A stretch of 64,000 nucleotides of DNA from Nocardia alba NBRC 108234 (GCF_001612665.1 NZ_BDAX01000012.1:159752-223751); one strand, 5' to 3'. Shown: positions 40,109 to 48,766, counted from the stretch's first letter. The notes: generated by a model not told the origin, from the letters alone. Program-made: numbers and translations.

Positions 40109-40912
40109 TCACTGGTCAGCGAACGGGCGGCGCGTTCGCCCGACCAAGTCGGCCACCGAGCCCACCACCATGGTCGGGCGGAACGGATAGGCCTCCACCG
40201 AGGACTTCGTCGAGATACCCGAGGTCACCAGCACCGTGCGCAGGCCCGCCTCCAGGCCTGCGATCACGTCGGTGTCCATCCGGTCGCCGATCATCACCGT
40301 CGATTGGGAGTGCGCGCCGATCCGGCGCAGCGCCGAGCGCATCATCAACGGATTCGGCTTACCGACGTAATACGGCTCCTTGCCGGTGGCCCTGGTGATG
40401 AGCGCGGCGACCGAACCCGTGGCGGGCAGGACGCCGTCGCGGGAGGGCCCGGTGGCATCGGGGTTGGTGGCGATGAACTTCGCTCCCCGATCGATGAGGC
40501 GGATCGCGGTGGTGATGGCCTCGAACGAGTAGGTGCGGGTCTCGCCGAGCACCACATAGTCGGGATCGCTGTCGGTGAGCACGTAGCCGATCTCGTGCAG
40601 CGCGGTGGTGAGACCGGATTCGCCGACCACGTACGCGGTGCCGTGGGGGCGCTGATCGTCGAGGAAGGTCGCCGTGGCCAGCGCCGAGGTCCAGATCGAC
40701 TCCTCGGGGATATCGAGGCCGGTGTGCCGCAGCCGGGCTTGCAGGTCGCGTGGCGTGCGGATCGAGTTATTGGTCAGCACCAGGAACGGGATCTCGTTGG
40801 CGCGCAGTTCGGCGAGGAACTCGTCGGCGCCCGGGATCAGTTGGTCCTCGTGTACCAGCACGCCGTCCATGTCGGTGAGGTAGGACAGAATCTGCTCATC
40901 ATGGGTGGCCAC
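40109..40912 (-). CDS. HAD-IIA family phosphatase (NagD-like)
   Basis: 267 residues. Motif I DMDGVLVHE (the nucleophile Asp and acid Asp), motif II LTNNS, the motif III lysine in YYVGKPNP and motif IV MIGDRMDTDV are complete, with a C2 cap between motifs II and III. Such enzymes dephosphorylate small phosphometabolites; the substrate is not predictable. It is divergent from fgd1. Confidence 0.88.
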   Translation of the reverse strand: MATHDEQILSYLTDMDGVLVHEDQLIPGADEFLAELRANEIPFLVLTNNSIRTPRDLQARLRHTGLDIPEESIWTSALATATFLDDQRPHGTAYVVGESGLTTALHEIGYVLTDSDPDYVVLGETRTYSFEAITTAIRLIDRGAKFIATNPDATGPSRDGVLPATGSVAALITRATGKEPYYVGKPNPLMMRSALRRIGAHSQSTVMIGDRMDTDVIAGLEAGLRTVLVTSGISTKSSVEAYPFRPTMVVGSVADLVGRTRRPFADQ

Positions 40913-41029
40913 CAGTTAATTGTCCGCTAAAAATCGGCGTGGCGGGTGACGAAATGCCGGGGGTGCGGATCACGCGCCGCGCGCTAGTGTCGTGTTGGCA
41001 GGGGTCAATGGATGACAGGAGTGGCTGCA

Positions 41030-42040
41030 ATGGTTGAGCTCAAGCTCGGGTACAAGGCATCGGCAGAGCAGTTCGGGCCACGAGAGCTGGTCGAACTCGG
41101 CGTCGCCGCCGAGCAGCACGGTCTCGACAGCGCGACCGTGAGCGACCACTTCCAGCCGTGGCGCCACGACGGTGGACACGCGCCGTTCTCGCTGGCCTGG
41201 CTGGCGGCCGTCGGCGAGCGCACCGAGCGCATCCAGCTCGGCACCTCCGTGCTCACCCCGACCTTCCGCTACAACCCGGCGGTGATCGCGCAGGCCTTCG
41301 CCACCATGGGTTGCCTGTACCCCGGCCGGGTGATGCTCGGCGTCGGCACCGGCGAGGCGCTCAACGAGATCGCCACCGGCTACAAGGGCGAATGGCCCGA
41401 TTTCAAGGAGCGTTTCGCCCGCCTGCGCGAATCGGTGCAGATGATGCGCGAACTGTGGACCGGCGATCGCGTCGATTTCGACGGCGAGTACTACCACACC
41501 GTCGGCGCCTCCATCTACGACGTTCCCAAGGGCGGAATCCCCGTCTACATCGCCGCGGGCGGCCCCGTGGTCGCCAGGTACGCCGGTCGCGCGGGCGACG
41601 GTTTCATCTGCACCTCGGGCAAGGGCATGGACCTCTACACCGAGAAGCTGCTGCCCGCCGTCGCCGAGGGCGCGGGCAAGGTCGAGCGCGATATCGCCGA
41701 GATCGACAAGATGATCGAGATCAAGATCTCCTACGACACCGATCCCGAACTGGCACTACAGAACACGCGCTTCTGGGCCCCGCTCTCGCTCACCCCCGAA
41801 CAGAAGCACGACATCACCGACCCCATCGAAATGGAGAAGGCCGCCGACGCCCTCCCGATCGAACAGGTCGCCAAGCGCTGGATCGTCGCCAGCGACCCCG
41901 ACGAAGCCGTCGCCCAGATCAAGCCCTACCTCGACGCGGGCCTCAACCACCTCGTGTTCCACGCCCCCGGCCACGACCAGCTCCGTTTCCTCGACCTCTT
42001 CAAGCGCGACCTGGCTCCCCGCCTGCGCGCTCTGGGCTGA
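41030..42040 (+). CDS. fgd1: F420-dependent glucose-6-phosphate dehydrogenase
   Basis: 336 residues, the same length as M. tuberculosis Fgd1 and highly similar throughout as I recall it ([71 protein letters not shown]). It oxidises glucose-6-phosphate and reduces F420, supplying F420H2 to DDN-type and luciferase-like reductases. The ATG at 41030 has AGGAG 8 bp upstream; ATG 41012 is less likely. It implies an F420-producing organism. Confidence 0.95.
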   Translation: MVELKLGYKASAEQFGPRELVELGVAAEQHGLDSATVSDHFQPWRHDGGHAPFSLAWLAAVGERTERIQLGTSVLTPTFRYNPAVIAQAFATMGCLYPGRVMLGVGTGEALNEIATGYKGEWPDFKERFARLRESVQMMRELWTGDRVDFDGEYYHTVGASIYDVPKGGIPVYIAAGGPVVARYAGRAGDGFICTSGKGMDLYTEKLLPAVAEGAGKVERDIAEIDKMIEIKISYDTDPELALQNTRFWAPLSLTPEQKHDITDPIEMEKAADALPIEQVAKRWIVASDPDEAVAQIKPYLDAGLNHLVFHAPGHDQLRFLDLFKRDLAPRLRALG

Positions 42041-42134
42041 GATCGGTCGAACCTCCGGCCGGGCGTGATTAACAACGTCCGGCCGAATATCGATCCATGG
42101 TGACGAACGCCGGAACGACACAAGGAAATCAACC

Positions 42135-42479
42135 ATGGGATTGTGGATCGGTAGCCCCGCGCTGAACGACGCCGAGAACGTCGTCTGGCAGAAACTCGCC
42201 AATCGCACACAGGGCAGCAGGGCCGTCGGCGGACGCTTGCACCTGACCGAAACCCGGCTGCTCTTCGTCCCCAATCACCTCGACGCGATCACCGGCGGCA
42301 AGCGCTGGGAAGCGCCGCTGACCCAACTGCGCGCCGTCGGGCAGCAAAGCCCGGATGGCGGCCTGTTCAGCGGTGGCCTGCGCACTCGTCTGCGGGTGGA
42401 CACCGACGCCGGAACCGAACTGTTCGTCATCGATCCGCTCGACGAGGCGATCAAGATCCTCGACGCCGCGAGGATGTGA
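42135..42479 (+). CDS. Small GRAM-like domain protein
   Basis: 114 residues, no signal or membrane span. The pattern GGRLHLTETRLLFVPNHLD followed by KRWEAPLTQLRAVGQ and LRVDTDAGTELFVI reads like a GRAM/PH-like beta fold, which often binds lipid or protein partners. Ribosome site AAGGAAA precedes the ATG. It sits downstream of fgd1 (94 bp). The assignment rests on the visible pattern only; the function is unknown. Confidence 0.65.
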   Translation: MGLWIGSPALNDAENVVWQKLANRTQGSRAVGGRLHLTETRLLFVPNHLDAITGGKRWEAPLTQLRAVGQQSPDGGLFSGGLRTRLRVDTDAGTELFVIDPLDEAIKILDAARM

Positions 42480-42496
42480 ATCCAGCTCAGGGGCTA

Positions 42497-42576
42497 ATCG
42501 GCAGAATACTGCCGATGTATTAACGGCTCGAGGCATCCTCACCTTGCCGATGGCAATTTCGGCGGCATTCTGCCGA
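42497..42576. promoter_or_regulatory. Cluster of palindromes in front of the hipB-like gene
   Basis: ATCGGCAGAATACTGCCGAT (42497-42516) is a perfect inverted repeat; TTGCCGATGGCAA (42544-42556) is a perfect palindrome; TCGGCGGCATTCTGCCGA (42559-42576) is a one-mismatch copy of the first. They share TCGGCAG/CTGCCGA half-sites and lie 14-94 bp upstream of the HTH gene, as expected for HipB-type cooperative operators. Confidence 0.75.
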
Positions 42577-42590
42577 TTGGAGACTGGACT

Positions 42591-42863
42591 GTGGATACGT
42601 TGAAGGACGTGGGCGCGAGGATTCGATTGGAGCGGCGTCTCCATCAGCTGACGCAGGAGCAGCTTGCTGAGATTGCGGGCACCTCGACCCGAACGGTCCG
42701 CGATATCGAGCAGGGGCGAGGTTCACCCAGCATCGGGACGGTCGCAGCGGTGGCGGGCGCGCTGTCGCTTCGACCCTGCCGCTCGGCGCTGAGTCGATCA
42801 GCGGCGGATCTGAGGCTGTCCCAGCGTTCTTCACCGGACTGCTGCCGGAAGGACACCGCTTGA
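42591..42863 (+). CDS. HipB-like HTH antitoxin, C-terminus altered by deletion
   Basis: 90 residues from GTG 42591. IRLERRLHQLTQEQLAEIAGTSTRTVRDIEQGRGSPSIGTVAAV is an intact Xre/HipB helix-turn-helix. After ALSL (about 42772) the frame runs out of register into hipA sequence, giving an unrelated tail (RPCRSALSRSAADL...) to the stop. The DNA-binding part and its upstream operators remain, so it might still bind DNA, but the toxin partner is broken. Confidence 0.7.
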   Translation: MDTLKDVGARIRLERRLHQLTQEQLAEIAGTSTRTVRDIEQGRGSPSIGTVAAVAGALSLRPCRSALSRSAADLRLSQRSSPDCCRKDTA

Positions 42864-43206
42864 CAGTGCTCCGTCGTGCCGTGAAGACCAGTGCCGATGA
42901 CGAACTCAGCCTCCTGCTCGCGGTCGGTGCCGACGCACCCGGCGACGTGCAAGTATTTCCCGCCGGTGCGGAACCTGTTGACGTTCCCGCGCTTGTCGAC
43001 TGCATGTCAGCCGACGAGATTGGGCCGAGTTCGCCGCACAGATCGACCTGCCTGCCAAGGCTGTGAAATCAGCGCAGCAATTTGCGCTCCGAGCCGCCGC
43101 GACGGTCGATCTCGATCAGCTCCCGTTTACCGGTTCGCCGCTGAACAGGACCCGGCGTGAGCTGCGCCCGCGGCGAGGAGAATTGGAGCTTGCGATCGAC
43201 TCGTGA
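42771..43206 (+). pseudogene. hipA-like toxin kinase, collapsed by internal deletions
   Basis: Two HipA fragments in different frames. Fragment 1 (42771 to about 43020) reads TLPLGAESISGGS, FFTGLLPEGHRL, RRAVKTSADDELSLLLAVG and DVQVFPAG, the HipA N-terminal subdomain. Fragment 2 (43021-43206) reads WAEFAAQIDLPAKAV, SAQQFALRAAATVDLDQ and LPFTGSPLNRTRRELR, the HipA C-terminus, to a TGA at 43204. About 440 bp remain of a gene that is normally about 1.2 kb. The first roughly 45 codons and the whole kinase core are missing, so the product cannot be active. Confidence 0.8.
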
Positions 43207-43224
43207 CGGGTTGGCGTACTTCCG

Positions 43225-44433
43225 CTAGCTCAGGGCGTGGTCCAGGTCGCCGAGGAGATCCTCCAGGTCCTCCAGGCCGACCGAGATGCGGACTACGCCG
43301 TCGGACAGGCCGATCGAGGCGCGGCCTTCCGGGCCCATGGCTCGGTGGGTGGTGGTGGCGGGGTGGGTGATCATGGTTTTGGCGTCGCCGAGGTTGTTGG
43401 AGATGTCGATGACGCGCAGGCGGTTGAGGACCTCGAAGGCTCGCTTCTTGCCGTCGTCGCCGGTGAGGGCGAAGGTGACGACGGTGCCGCCGCCGGTCAT
43501 CTGCGCCTTGGCGAGCGCGTGTTGTGGATGTGATTCCAGGAAGGGGTATTTCACCCAGTCGACCGAATCCTTGGTCTCCAGGAACTCGGCCACCCGCAGG
43601 GCCGACTCGGTGGAATGGCGCACGCGCAACGGCATGGTTTCCAGACCCTTGAGCAACGTCCAGGCGTTGAACGGGCTCAGGGCGGGGCCGGTGTGGCGCA
43701 TCAGGGTTTTGACGGGGCCGTCGATGTAGTCCTTGGCGCCGAGGATGGCGCCGCCGAGGACGCGGCCCTGGCCGTCGATGTGCTTGGTGCCGGAGTAGAC
43801 CACCACGTCGGCGCCGAGTTCGAACCCACGCTGGAGCAGGGGGGTGGCGAAGACGTTGTCCAGCACCACCTTCGCGCCCGCGGCGTGCGCCAACTCGGTG
43901 ACCCTGCGGACATCGACCAGGTTCTGCATCGGGTTGGCGGGGGTCTCGAAGAAGACCGCCTGGGTGGGCACGGCGAGCGCCTGCTCCCACTGGTCGAGGT
44001 CGTCACCGTCGACGAAGACGGTTTCGATGCCCCAGCGCGGCAGGATCTCGTTACACACCACGAAGCACGAACCGAACAGGCTGCGGGCGGCGACAAGCCG
44101 GTCGCCCGCCTTCAGCAGCGCGCCGAGCGCGGTGAACACCGCCGACATGCCGGACGCGGTCGCGAAGGCCGCTTCGGCGCCGTCGAGCAGACGGATGCGC
44201 TCCTCGAACATGGCCACGGTCGGGTTGCCGAAACGGGAGTACACGAAGTGCTCGACATCGCCGGTGAACGCGGCCTCGGCGGCTTCGGCGCTCTCGTAGA
44301 CGAAACCCGAGGTCAGGTACAGCGCCTCGGAGGTCTCGTCGAAGCCCGAACGGCGCAGGCCGCCACGCACGCCGAGCGTGCCGGGCCCGACGCCCTCGGG
44401 CAGCGGCTTGTCGAACGAACCACCGGTGATCAT
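43225..44433 (-). CDS. metZ: O-succinylhomoserine sulfhydrylase
   Basis: 402 residues. PLP enzyme of the Cys/Met metabolism family that forms homocysteine from O-succinylhomoserine and sulfide. YSRFGNPTV, the cofactor lysine in VVYSGTKHIDGQGR, and ETMPLRVRHSTESAL are characteristic. The start at 44431-44433 (MITGGSFDKPLP) has AAGGAG. It follows the rhodanese gene by 10 bp, as Rv0391 follows Rv0390, and both lie under the SAM-IV riboswitch, so expression should fall when SAM is plentiful. Confidence 0.93.
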   Translation of the reverse strand: MITGGSFDKPLPEGVGPGTLGVRGGLRRSGFDETSEALYLTSGFVYESAEAAEAAFTGDVEHFVYSRFGNPTVAMFEERIRLLDGAEAAFATASGMSAVFTALGALLKAGDRLVAARSLFGSCFVVCNEILPRWGIETVFVDGDDLDQWEQALAVPTQAVFFETPANPMQNLVDVRRVTELAHAAGAKVVLDNVFATPLLQRGFELGADVVVYSGTKHIDGQGRVLGGAILGAKDYIDGPVKTLMRHTGPALSPFNAWTLLKGLETMPLRVRHSTESALRVAEFLETKDSVDWVKYPFLESHPQHALAKAQMTGGGTVVTFALTGDDGKKRAFEVLNRLRVIDISNNLGDAKTMITHPATTTHRAMGPEGRASIGLSDGVVRISVGLEDLEDLLGDLDHALS

Positions 44434-44443
44434 GCTTTTCTCC

Positions 44444-44860
44444 TTATGCCTGACGCCACGGCAGGCCGACAGCGCGCCAGCCGGTGCTGCCGCGCTGACC
44501 GAACGCGTCGGGACCACCCTCGAAACCGTCGAGCACGTTGTAGGACGGCGCGACGCCCGCCGCCGTCGCCAGGTTCGCCGCGTGCGCGGAACGCTGACCG
44601 GACCGACACAGGAACACCACGGGTGCGTCATCCGGGCGACCGGCGAGCGCCTGCTCGAGCTGGACGCCGAACTCCGGGTTGCGGGTGCCGGTGCCGTCGA
44701 CCCATTCGATGAAGTGAGCCGGGCGCTCGATGGAACTGGTGTCGGGAATGCCGATGTGTGCCCACTCGCCTTCGGTGCGCACGTCGACCAGCACGGCGCC
44801 GGGGTGCTCGGTGAGTAGCTCCCACGCCTTCTCAGGGGTGATGTCGCCGGCGTAAGTCAT
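44444..44860 (-). CDS. Rhodanese-like sulfurtransferase (Rv0390-like)
   Basis: 138 residues, single rhodanese domain. VLVDVRTEGEWAHIG and the active-site loop FLCRSGQRS with its catalytic Cys are intact, so it can carry a persulfide. As first gene of the operon with metZ it may deliver sulfur for homocysteine formation. CAGGAGG stands just before the ATG at 44858-44860. The SAM-IV riboswitch is directly upstream. Confidence 0.92.
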   Translation of the reverse strand: MTYAGDITPEKAWELLTEHPGAVLVDVRTEGEWAHIGIPDTSSIERPAHFIEWVDGTGTRNPEFGVQLEQALAGRPDDAPVVFLCRSGQRSAHAANLATAAGVAPSYNVLDGFEGGPDAFGQRGSTGWRAVGLPWRQA

Positions 44861-44875
44861 GTCGATCCTCCTGCG

Positions 44876-44997
44876 TGAATCCGCTCTTGCCGTGCCGGAA
44901 GTCCCCGAACGCACGGCCAGGTCGTCACCCGGAGCACCCCACCGCGGAGGAGGGTTGCCGACCAGCGAGCCGGGGCTTGACGCTGGCACTCATGACC
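44876..44997 (-). ncRNA. SAM-IV riboswitch controlling the rhodanese-metZ operon
   Basis: On the minus strand the RNA begins GGTCATGAGTGCCAGCGTCA, continues AGCCCCGGCTCGCTGG, TCGGCAACCCTCC, GCGGTGGGGTGCTCCGGGTG and closes P1 with ACGACC. This is nearly the same as the mycobacterial SAM-IV sequence I remember, including the GGTCATGA...TGACGACC outer stem. The following CCGTGC...GCACGG stem with a GCAAG...GCGG region fits the 3' pseudoknot module. The last bases are 15 nt from the rhodanese start codon, so ribosome-site masking is the likely mechanism. Confidence 0.93.
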
Positions 44998-45042
44998 TTG
45001 CGATCTGAGATTGCCTCGGCACCGGTCATCGTGTCAAACGAT

Positions 45043-45501
45043 TCAGAACGAGCACACCAGCCACGCGCTGTCGACCCTGGTCAGTTTCCAGCTGCTCGGC
45101 ACCGGGTTGCCGTTGACCACGAGCGCCGCGTCGATCTTGGCCCGGTCGACGTTCACGGTGGCGTTTTCGAAGCCCTTACCGTCGATCGTGACAGTGGAAT
45201 TCGGGCCACCGAGCTGTTCGCCGAGGCCGGAGGTCTCCTCGCTGAAACCGGGGCAGGCCACGCCGGGCGGCGGACGGAGGTCGCTGCGCGAGCGGGCGTC
45301 GATATAGTTGGTGACGGCGGCCGCGAGACGGTCGGCCTCTGTGACATTTTTCTCAGCGGGAGAGAGCAGTCCGCCCGCCACGATGCCGATGAGCACGACG
45401 ATCGCGATCACCACGGCCGCGACGAACGGGACGACGGAACGCTTGTCGGTCTGATCCACCACTACGGGCTGGTCGTCCGAGCCTGATTGTTCCTCGTTCA
45501 T
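45043..45501 (-). CDS. Single-span membrane protein with extracytoplasmic domain
   Basis: 152 residues. An acidic cytosolic N-terminus, one membrane span (about residues 24-46, VVPFVAAVVIAIVVLIGIVAG) and an outside domain of about 100 residues with two cysteines (VACPGF and the C-terminal WLVCSF) that may form a disulfide. It resembles the general plan of mycobacterial DUF4333-like or anchored envelope proteins, but I cannot assign a family with confidence. It ends 46 bp upstream of the SAM-IV riboswitch on the same strand and has its own start region at 45501. Confidence 0.7.
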   Translation of the reverse strand: MNEEQSGSDDQPVVVDQTDKRSVVPFVAAVVIAIVVLIGIVAGGLLSPAEKNVTEADRLAAAVTNYIDARSRSDLRPPPGVACPGFSEETSGLGEQLGGPNSTVTIDGKGFENATVNVDRAKIDAALVVNGNPVPSSWKLTRVDSAWLVCSF

Positions 45502-45630
45502 GCTGTAATCCTGACAGACCCGCGTGGGCGGCTACACCGCGCGGCGGGTGGCCGCAATGCCGCAGCTAGAATCGCCATGACTGCGGGCTGATGCCAACTC
45601 GATGGCAGCTGCCAGCAAGCCGGTTCGACG

Positions 45631-45651
45631 ACTTAGCCTAAGCTAAGTTGA
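45631..45651. promoter_or_regulatory. Candidate IdeR/DmdR iron box upstream of fprA
   Basis: ACTTAGC-CTAA-GCTAAGT (45631-45648) is a perfect dyad. Set against the consensus TTAGGTTAGGCTAACCTAA, the stretch TTAGCCTAAGCTAAGTTGA (45633-45651) matches at about 13 of 19 positions. It lies 40 bp before the fprA ATG, overlapping the expected promoter. Confidence 0.6.
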
Positions 45652-45690
45652 CGCCGTCAAACAGTTCTCGACCAAAGGGTGCGCGTAGAT

Positions 45691-47079
45691 ATGACCGAAA
45701 CTAGTGCAGCGACTCGCCCACTTCGCATCGCGATCGTGGGTGCGGGACCGGCCGGTATCTACGCCGCCGACGCCTTGATGAAGTCCGATGCCGACGTGAG
45801 CATCGACCTCTACGAGCGCATGCCCGCGCCCTTCGGCCTGATCCGCTACGGCGTCGCGCCCGACCACCCGCGCATCAAGGGCATCATCACCGCCCTGCAC
45901 AAGGTCCTCGACAAAGACCAGGTCCGCCTGCTCGGCAATATCGACTACGGCACCGACATCACCCTCGACGACCTGCGCCAGTTCTACGACGCGGTCATCT
46001 TCTCCACCGGCGCCAACGCCGACCGCGCGCTGGCCATCCCCGGCATCGACCTCGACGGCTCCTACGGCGCCGCCGACTTCGTGTCCTGGTACGACGGCCA
46101 CCCCGATGTCCCGCGTTCCTGGCCGCTCGAGGCCGAGAAGGTCGCCGTGCTCGGCGTCGGCAACGTCGCCCTCGACGTGGCCCGCGTGCTCGCCAAGACC
46201 GGCGACGAACTGCTCCCGACCGAGATCCCGCCGAACGTCTACGAGGGCCTCAAGGGCAACAAGGCCCTGGAAGTCCACGTGTTCGGGCGCCGCGGGCCCG
46301 CGCAGGCCAAGTTCACGCCCCTCGAGCTGCGCGAACTGGATCACTCGCCGACCATCGAAGTCATCGTCAACCCCGAGGACATCGACTACGACGAGGGCTC
46401 CGAAGCCGCGCGCCGCAACTCCAAGCAGGTCGACATGGTCGCCAACACCCTGGAGCAGTGGGCCATCCGCGACCACGGCGACCGCCCGCACAAGCTGTTC
46501 CTGCACTTCTTCGAGTCCCCGTCCGAAGTCCTCGGCGAGGACGGCAAGGTCGTCGGTCTCAAGACCGAGCGCACCCAGCTCGACGGCACCGGCAACGTCA
46601 AGGGCACCGGCAACTTCACCGACTGGGACATCCAGGCCGTGTACCGCGCCGTCGGCTACCTCTCCCAGAACGTCACCCAGCTGCCGTTCGACGATCAGGC
46701 GGGCACGGTGCCCAACGAGGCCGGTCGCGTGATCGCCGACGACACCGCCGTAGGTGACGCCCGGTTCATGCCCGCCACCTACGTGACCGGCTGGATCAAG
46801 CGCGGCCCGGTCGGCCTCATCGGCCACACCAAGGGCGACGCCAACGAGACCATCGCCTGCCTGCTCGACGACGCCAAGGCCTTCGCCCCCGCGCCGAAGC
46901 CGGAACTCGACGCCGTCACCGAGTTCCTCGAGGGCAAGGGCATCCCGTTCACCACCTGGGCCGGCTGGTACCGCCTCGACGCCCACGAGCGCGCCCTCGG
47001 CGAGCCCGAAGGCCGTGAGCGCGTGAAGGTCGTGGAGCGCGAGGACATGCTGCGCGCCTCCGAGCCGAACAAGGGCTAG
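45691..47079 (+). CDS. fprA: NADPH-ferredoxin reductase FprA
   Basis: 462 residues. Adrenodoxin-reductase type FAD enzyme that passes electrons from NADPH to ferredoxin, e.g. for P450s and Fe-S assembly. FAD motif VGAGPAGIYAADAL at the N-terminus, APFGLIRYGVAPDHP, the NADP motif GVGNVALDVARVL, and YVTGWIKRGPVGLIGHTKGD near the C-terminus are all intact. I use ATG 45691 (MTETSAAT); ATG 45679 is possible but less well placed. The candidate iron box upstream suggests iron control. A dispersed 3' element follows the stop by 1 bp. Confidence 0.93.
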   Translation: MTETSAATRPLRIAIVGAGPAGIYAADALMKSDADVSIDLYERMPAPFGLIRYGVAPDHPRIKGIITALHKVLDKDQVRLLGNIDYGTDITLDDLRQFYDAVIFSTGANADRALAIPGIDLDGSYGAADFVSWYDGHPDVPRSWPLEAEKVAVLGVGNVALDVARVLAKTGDELLPTEIPPNVYEGLKGNKALEVHVFGRRGPAQAKFTPLELRELDHSPTIEVIVNPEDIDYDEGSEAARRNSKQVDMVANTLEQWAIRDHGDRPHKLFLHFFESPSEVLGEDGKVVGLKTERTQLDGTGNVKGTGNFTDWDIQAVYRAVGYLSQNVTQLPFDDQAGTVPNEAGRVIADDTAVGDARFMPATYVTGWIKRGPVGLIGHTKGDANETIACLLDDAKAFAPAPKPELDAVTEFLEGKGIPFTTWAGWYRLDAHERALGEPEGRERVKVVEREDMLRASEPNKG

Positions 47080-47080
47080 A

Positions 47081-47145
47081 TTTTTGGCGCGCTGGCGCGC
47101 GCGTTTTCGCGGCCCTGAATGGCCCGCGAAGGCGGCTTCGCCGCC
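47081..47145 (+). repeat. 3'-flanking element after fprA, related to 9239-9276
   Basis: TTTTTGGCGCGCTGGCGCGC (47081-47100) shares 17 of 18 core bases with the 19-mer repeat at 9239-9276. It is followed by an imperfect hairpin TTCGCGGCC...GGCCCGCGAA (47106-47130) and a 6-bp hairpin GGCGGC-TTC-GCCGCC (47131-47145). The hairpins probably terminate fprA. The rest of the 47080-47282 gap shows nothing else convincing. Confidence 0.7.
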
Positions 47146-47282
47146 GATCCCTCCTCGAGGTCGGGATGTGTGGGGGTGGGATGCTGCTGTCACGGCCTTG
47201 ACTCGGGGTTTCGGTGGTCCAGTCTTCGTGGGGGCGCTGGGTTGAGCGCGCTCGCGCCGCAGAGATAAGGCATTCTGTACTG

Positions 47283-48131
47283 GTGTTCGATGCCCACGTC
47301 CACTTTATCGATCCGCGGTTTCCGCTGATCGCGAACGAAGGCTATCTGCCCGAGCCCTACGTGATCGATGATTATCGAAAGCGTATGGCGCACTTCGATG
47401 TTCGCGGCGGTGCTGTCGTCAGCGCGTCTTTCCAAGGCGTTGATCAGAGCTACCTGAAGGCAGCACTGGCCGCGCTCGGGCCCGACTGGGTCGGCGTGAC
47501 CCGGCTCGATCTCGACGCCACCGACGACGAGATCCTCGAGCTGAACCGGGCAGGCGTGCGCGCCCTGCGGTTCAACCTCAAGCGCGCCGCCGCCGACATC
47601 ACCGAGATGACCCTGCAGGCGTTGCGCGCCCACGAACTGGCGGGCTGGCACGTCGAGCTCTACATCGACGGTCAGATGCTGGCCTCGCTGCAACCGGTGA
47701 TCTCGAAACTGCCCGCGCTCTCGATCGACCATCTCGGCATGTCCGACGAGGGATTGCCCTACCTGCTGGACCTGGTGGACCGGGGCGCCAGGGTGAAGGC
47801 GACCGGGTTCGGCCGGGTCCAGATGGATGTGGCCGAGACGCTGCGGCGCATCCACACGGTCAACCCGGCTGCGCTGATGTTCGGCAGCGATCTGCCCGGC
47901 TCGCGCGCCGGTCGGCCGTTCGAGGAACGCGATGTGGACCTCATCTCACAGGTGGTCGGCACCGACATCCACGCTGTCCTCGAGGACAACGCCCGCGAGT
48001 TCTACCGTCTGCCCGCACGCCGTCGTCCGCGGCCGCAGCCGCGGCGCGTCGAGAATCCGACCATCCCGATCCCGCGCCACCAACTTCCCGGCGCGGGCGA
48101 TCACACCCGTCCGCTGCCGATCATCGAGTAG
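47283..48131 (+). CDS. Amidohydrolase_2 family metal-dependent hydrolase/decarboxylase
   Basis: 282 residues from GTG 47283. TIM-barrel amidohydrolase: the metal-binding HxH in FDAHVHFID at the very N-terminus, a later His in LSIDHLGMSD and the catalytic Asp in MFGSDLPGSR are in the expected order. The family hydrolyses lactones or decarboxylates aromatic acids. A Pro/Arg-rich tail of about 35 residues follows the domain. It is a single gene; the natural substrate is unclear. Confidence 0.83.
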   Translation: MFDAHVHFIDPRFPLIANEGYLPEPYVIDDYRKRMAHFDVRGGAVVSASFQGVDQSYLKAALAALGPDWVGVTRLDLDATDDEILELNRAGVRALRFNLKRAAADITEMTLQALRAHELAGWHVELYIDGQMLASLQPVISKLPALSIDHLGMSDEGLPYLLDLVDRGARVKATGFGRVQMDVAETLRRIHTVNPAALMFGSDLPGSRAGRPFEERDVDLISQVVGTDIHAVLEDNAREFYRLPARRRPRPQPRRVENPTIPIPRHQLPGAGDHTRPLPIIE

Positions 48132-48148
48132 GGAACGGCCGCCGCTAC

Positions 48149-48691
48149 TCAGCTGATGATCGCCCCGGCGAGCCACACGCCGGACGCGATCAGCGCACCG
48201 AACAACTCGACCAGCATCGACAGGCCGACGCCTTTGAGCGCGTGCACGGTGGCAGGCCACGCCAGGTCGTTGGTCTTCAAGCGGTACAGCTCGGCCAGGT
48301 ACACACCGAGTACGAAGCCGATGAACAGCCCGACAATCGGGATCACGAAGAAACCGGCGATGCCGAGCACCGCACCGACCAGCAGCGCACGGTTGGACAC
48401 CCCGGCCTCGCGCATCCGCTTACCCGGCCACGTGTACTTCACGACGCCGGACAGCACCAGCGCGACGGTCGCCACCGCCAGCACCGTCCAGGCCGTGGCG
48501 CCGCCGGTCATGAACGCCCACACCGCGATTGCCGCGAAGACGAGGATCACCCCCGGCAGGATCGGAAGGACCACGCCGACGATGCCGATCAGAATGACGA
48601 GGCCGACAACGACCTCACCCCACACACCCACTACCGGGTCCTCCCGTTGCCGCGCCGCGCCGAGACGCGCTCGTGGCGAATTCTCGCCCAT
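48149..48691 (-). CDS. DUF456 family membrane protein
   Basis: 180 residues with five to six hydrophobic segments. LPILPGVILVFAAIAVWAF and the GAVLGIAGFFVIPIVGLFIGFVLGV glycine-rich spans with GYLAELYR-type ending (here VYLAELYRLK) are the DUF456 signature. About 24 residues precede the first span; a downstream GTG (about 48631) is an alternative start. It ends 17 bp from the convergent amidohydrolase. The function of the family is not known. Confidence 0.8.
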   Translation of the reverse strand: MGENSPRARLGAARQREDPVVGVWGEVVVGLVILIGIVGVVLPILPGVILVFAAIAVWAFMTGGATAWTVLAVATVALVLSGVVKYTWPGKRMREAGVSNRALLVGAVLGIAGFFVIPIVGLFIGFVLGVYLAELYRLKTNDLAWPATVHALKGVGLSMLVELFGALIASGVWLAGAIIS

Positions 48692-48766
48692 GCTCTACCC
48701 GAGTCGCCACCCCAGCGCTATTGTCGAAGTGTCAATACCGTTCGATCAACGATCTGAGGTCACCGC

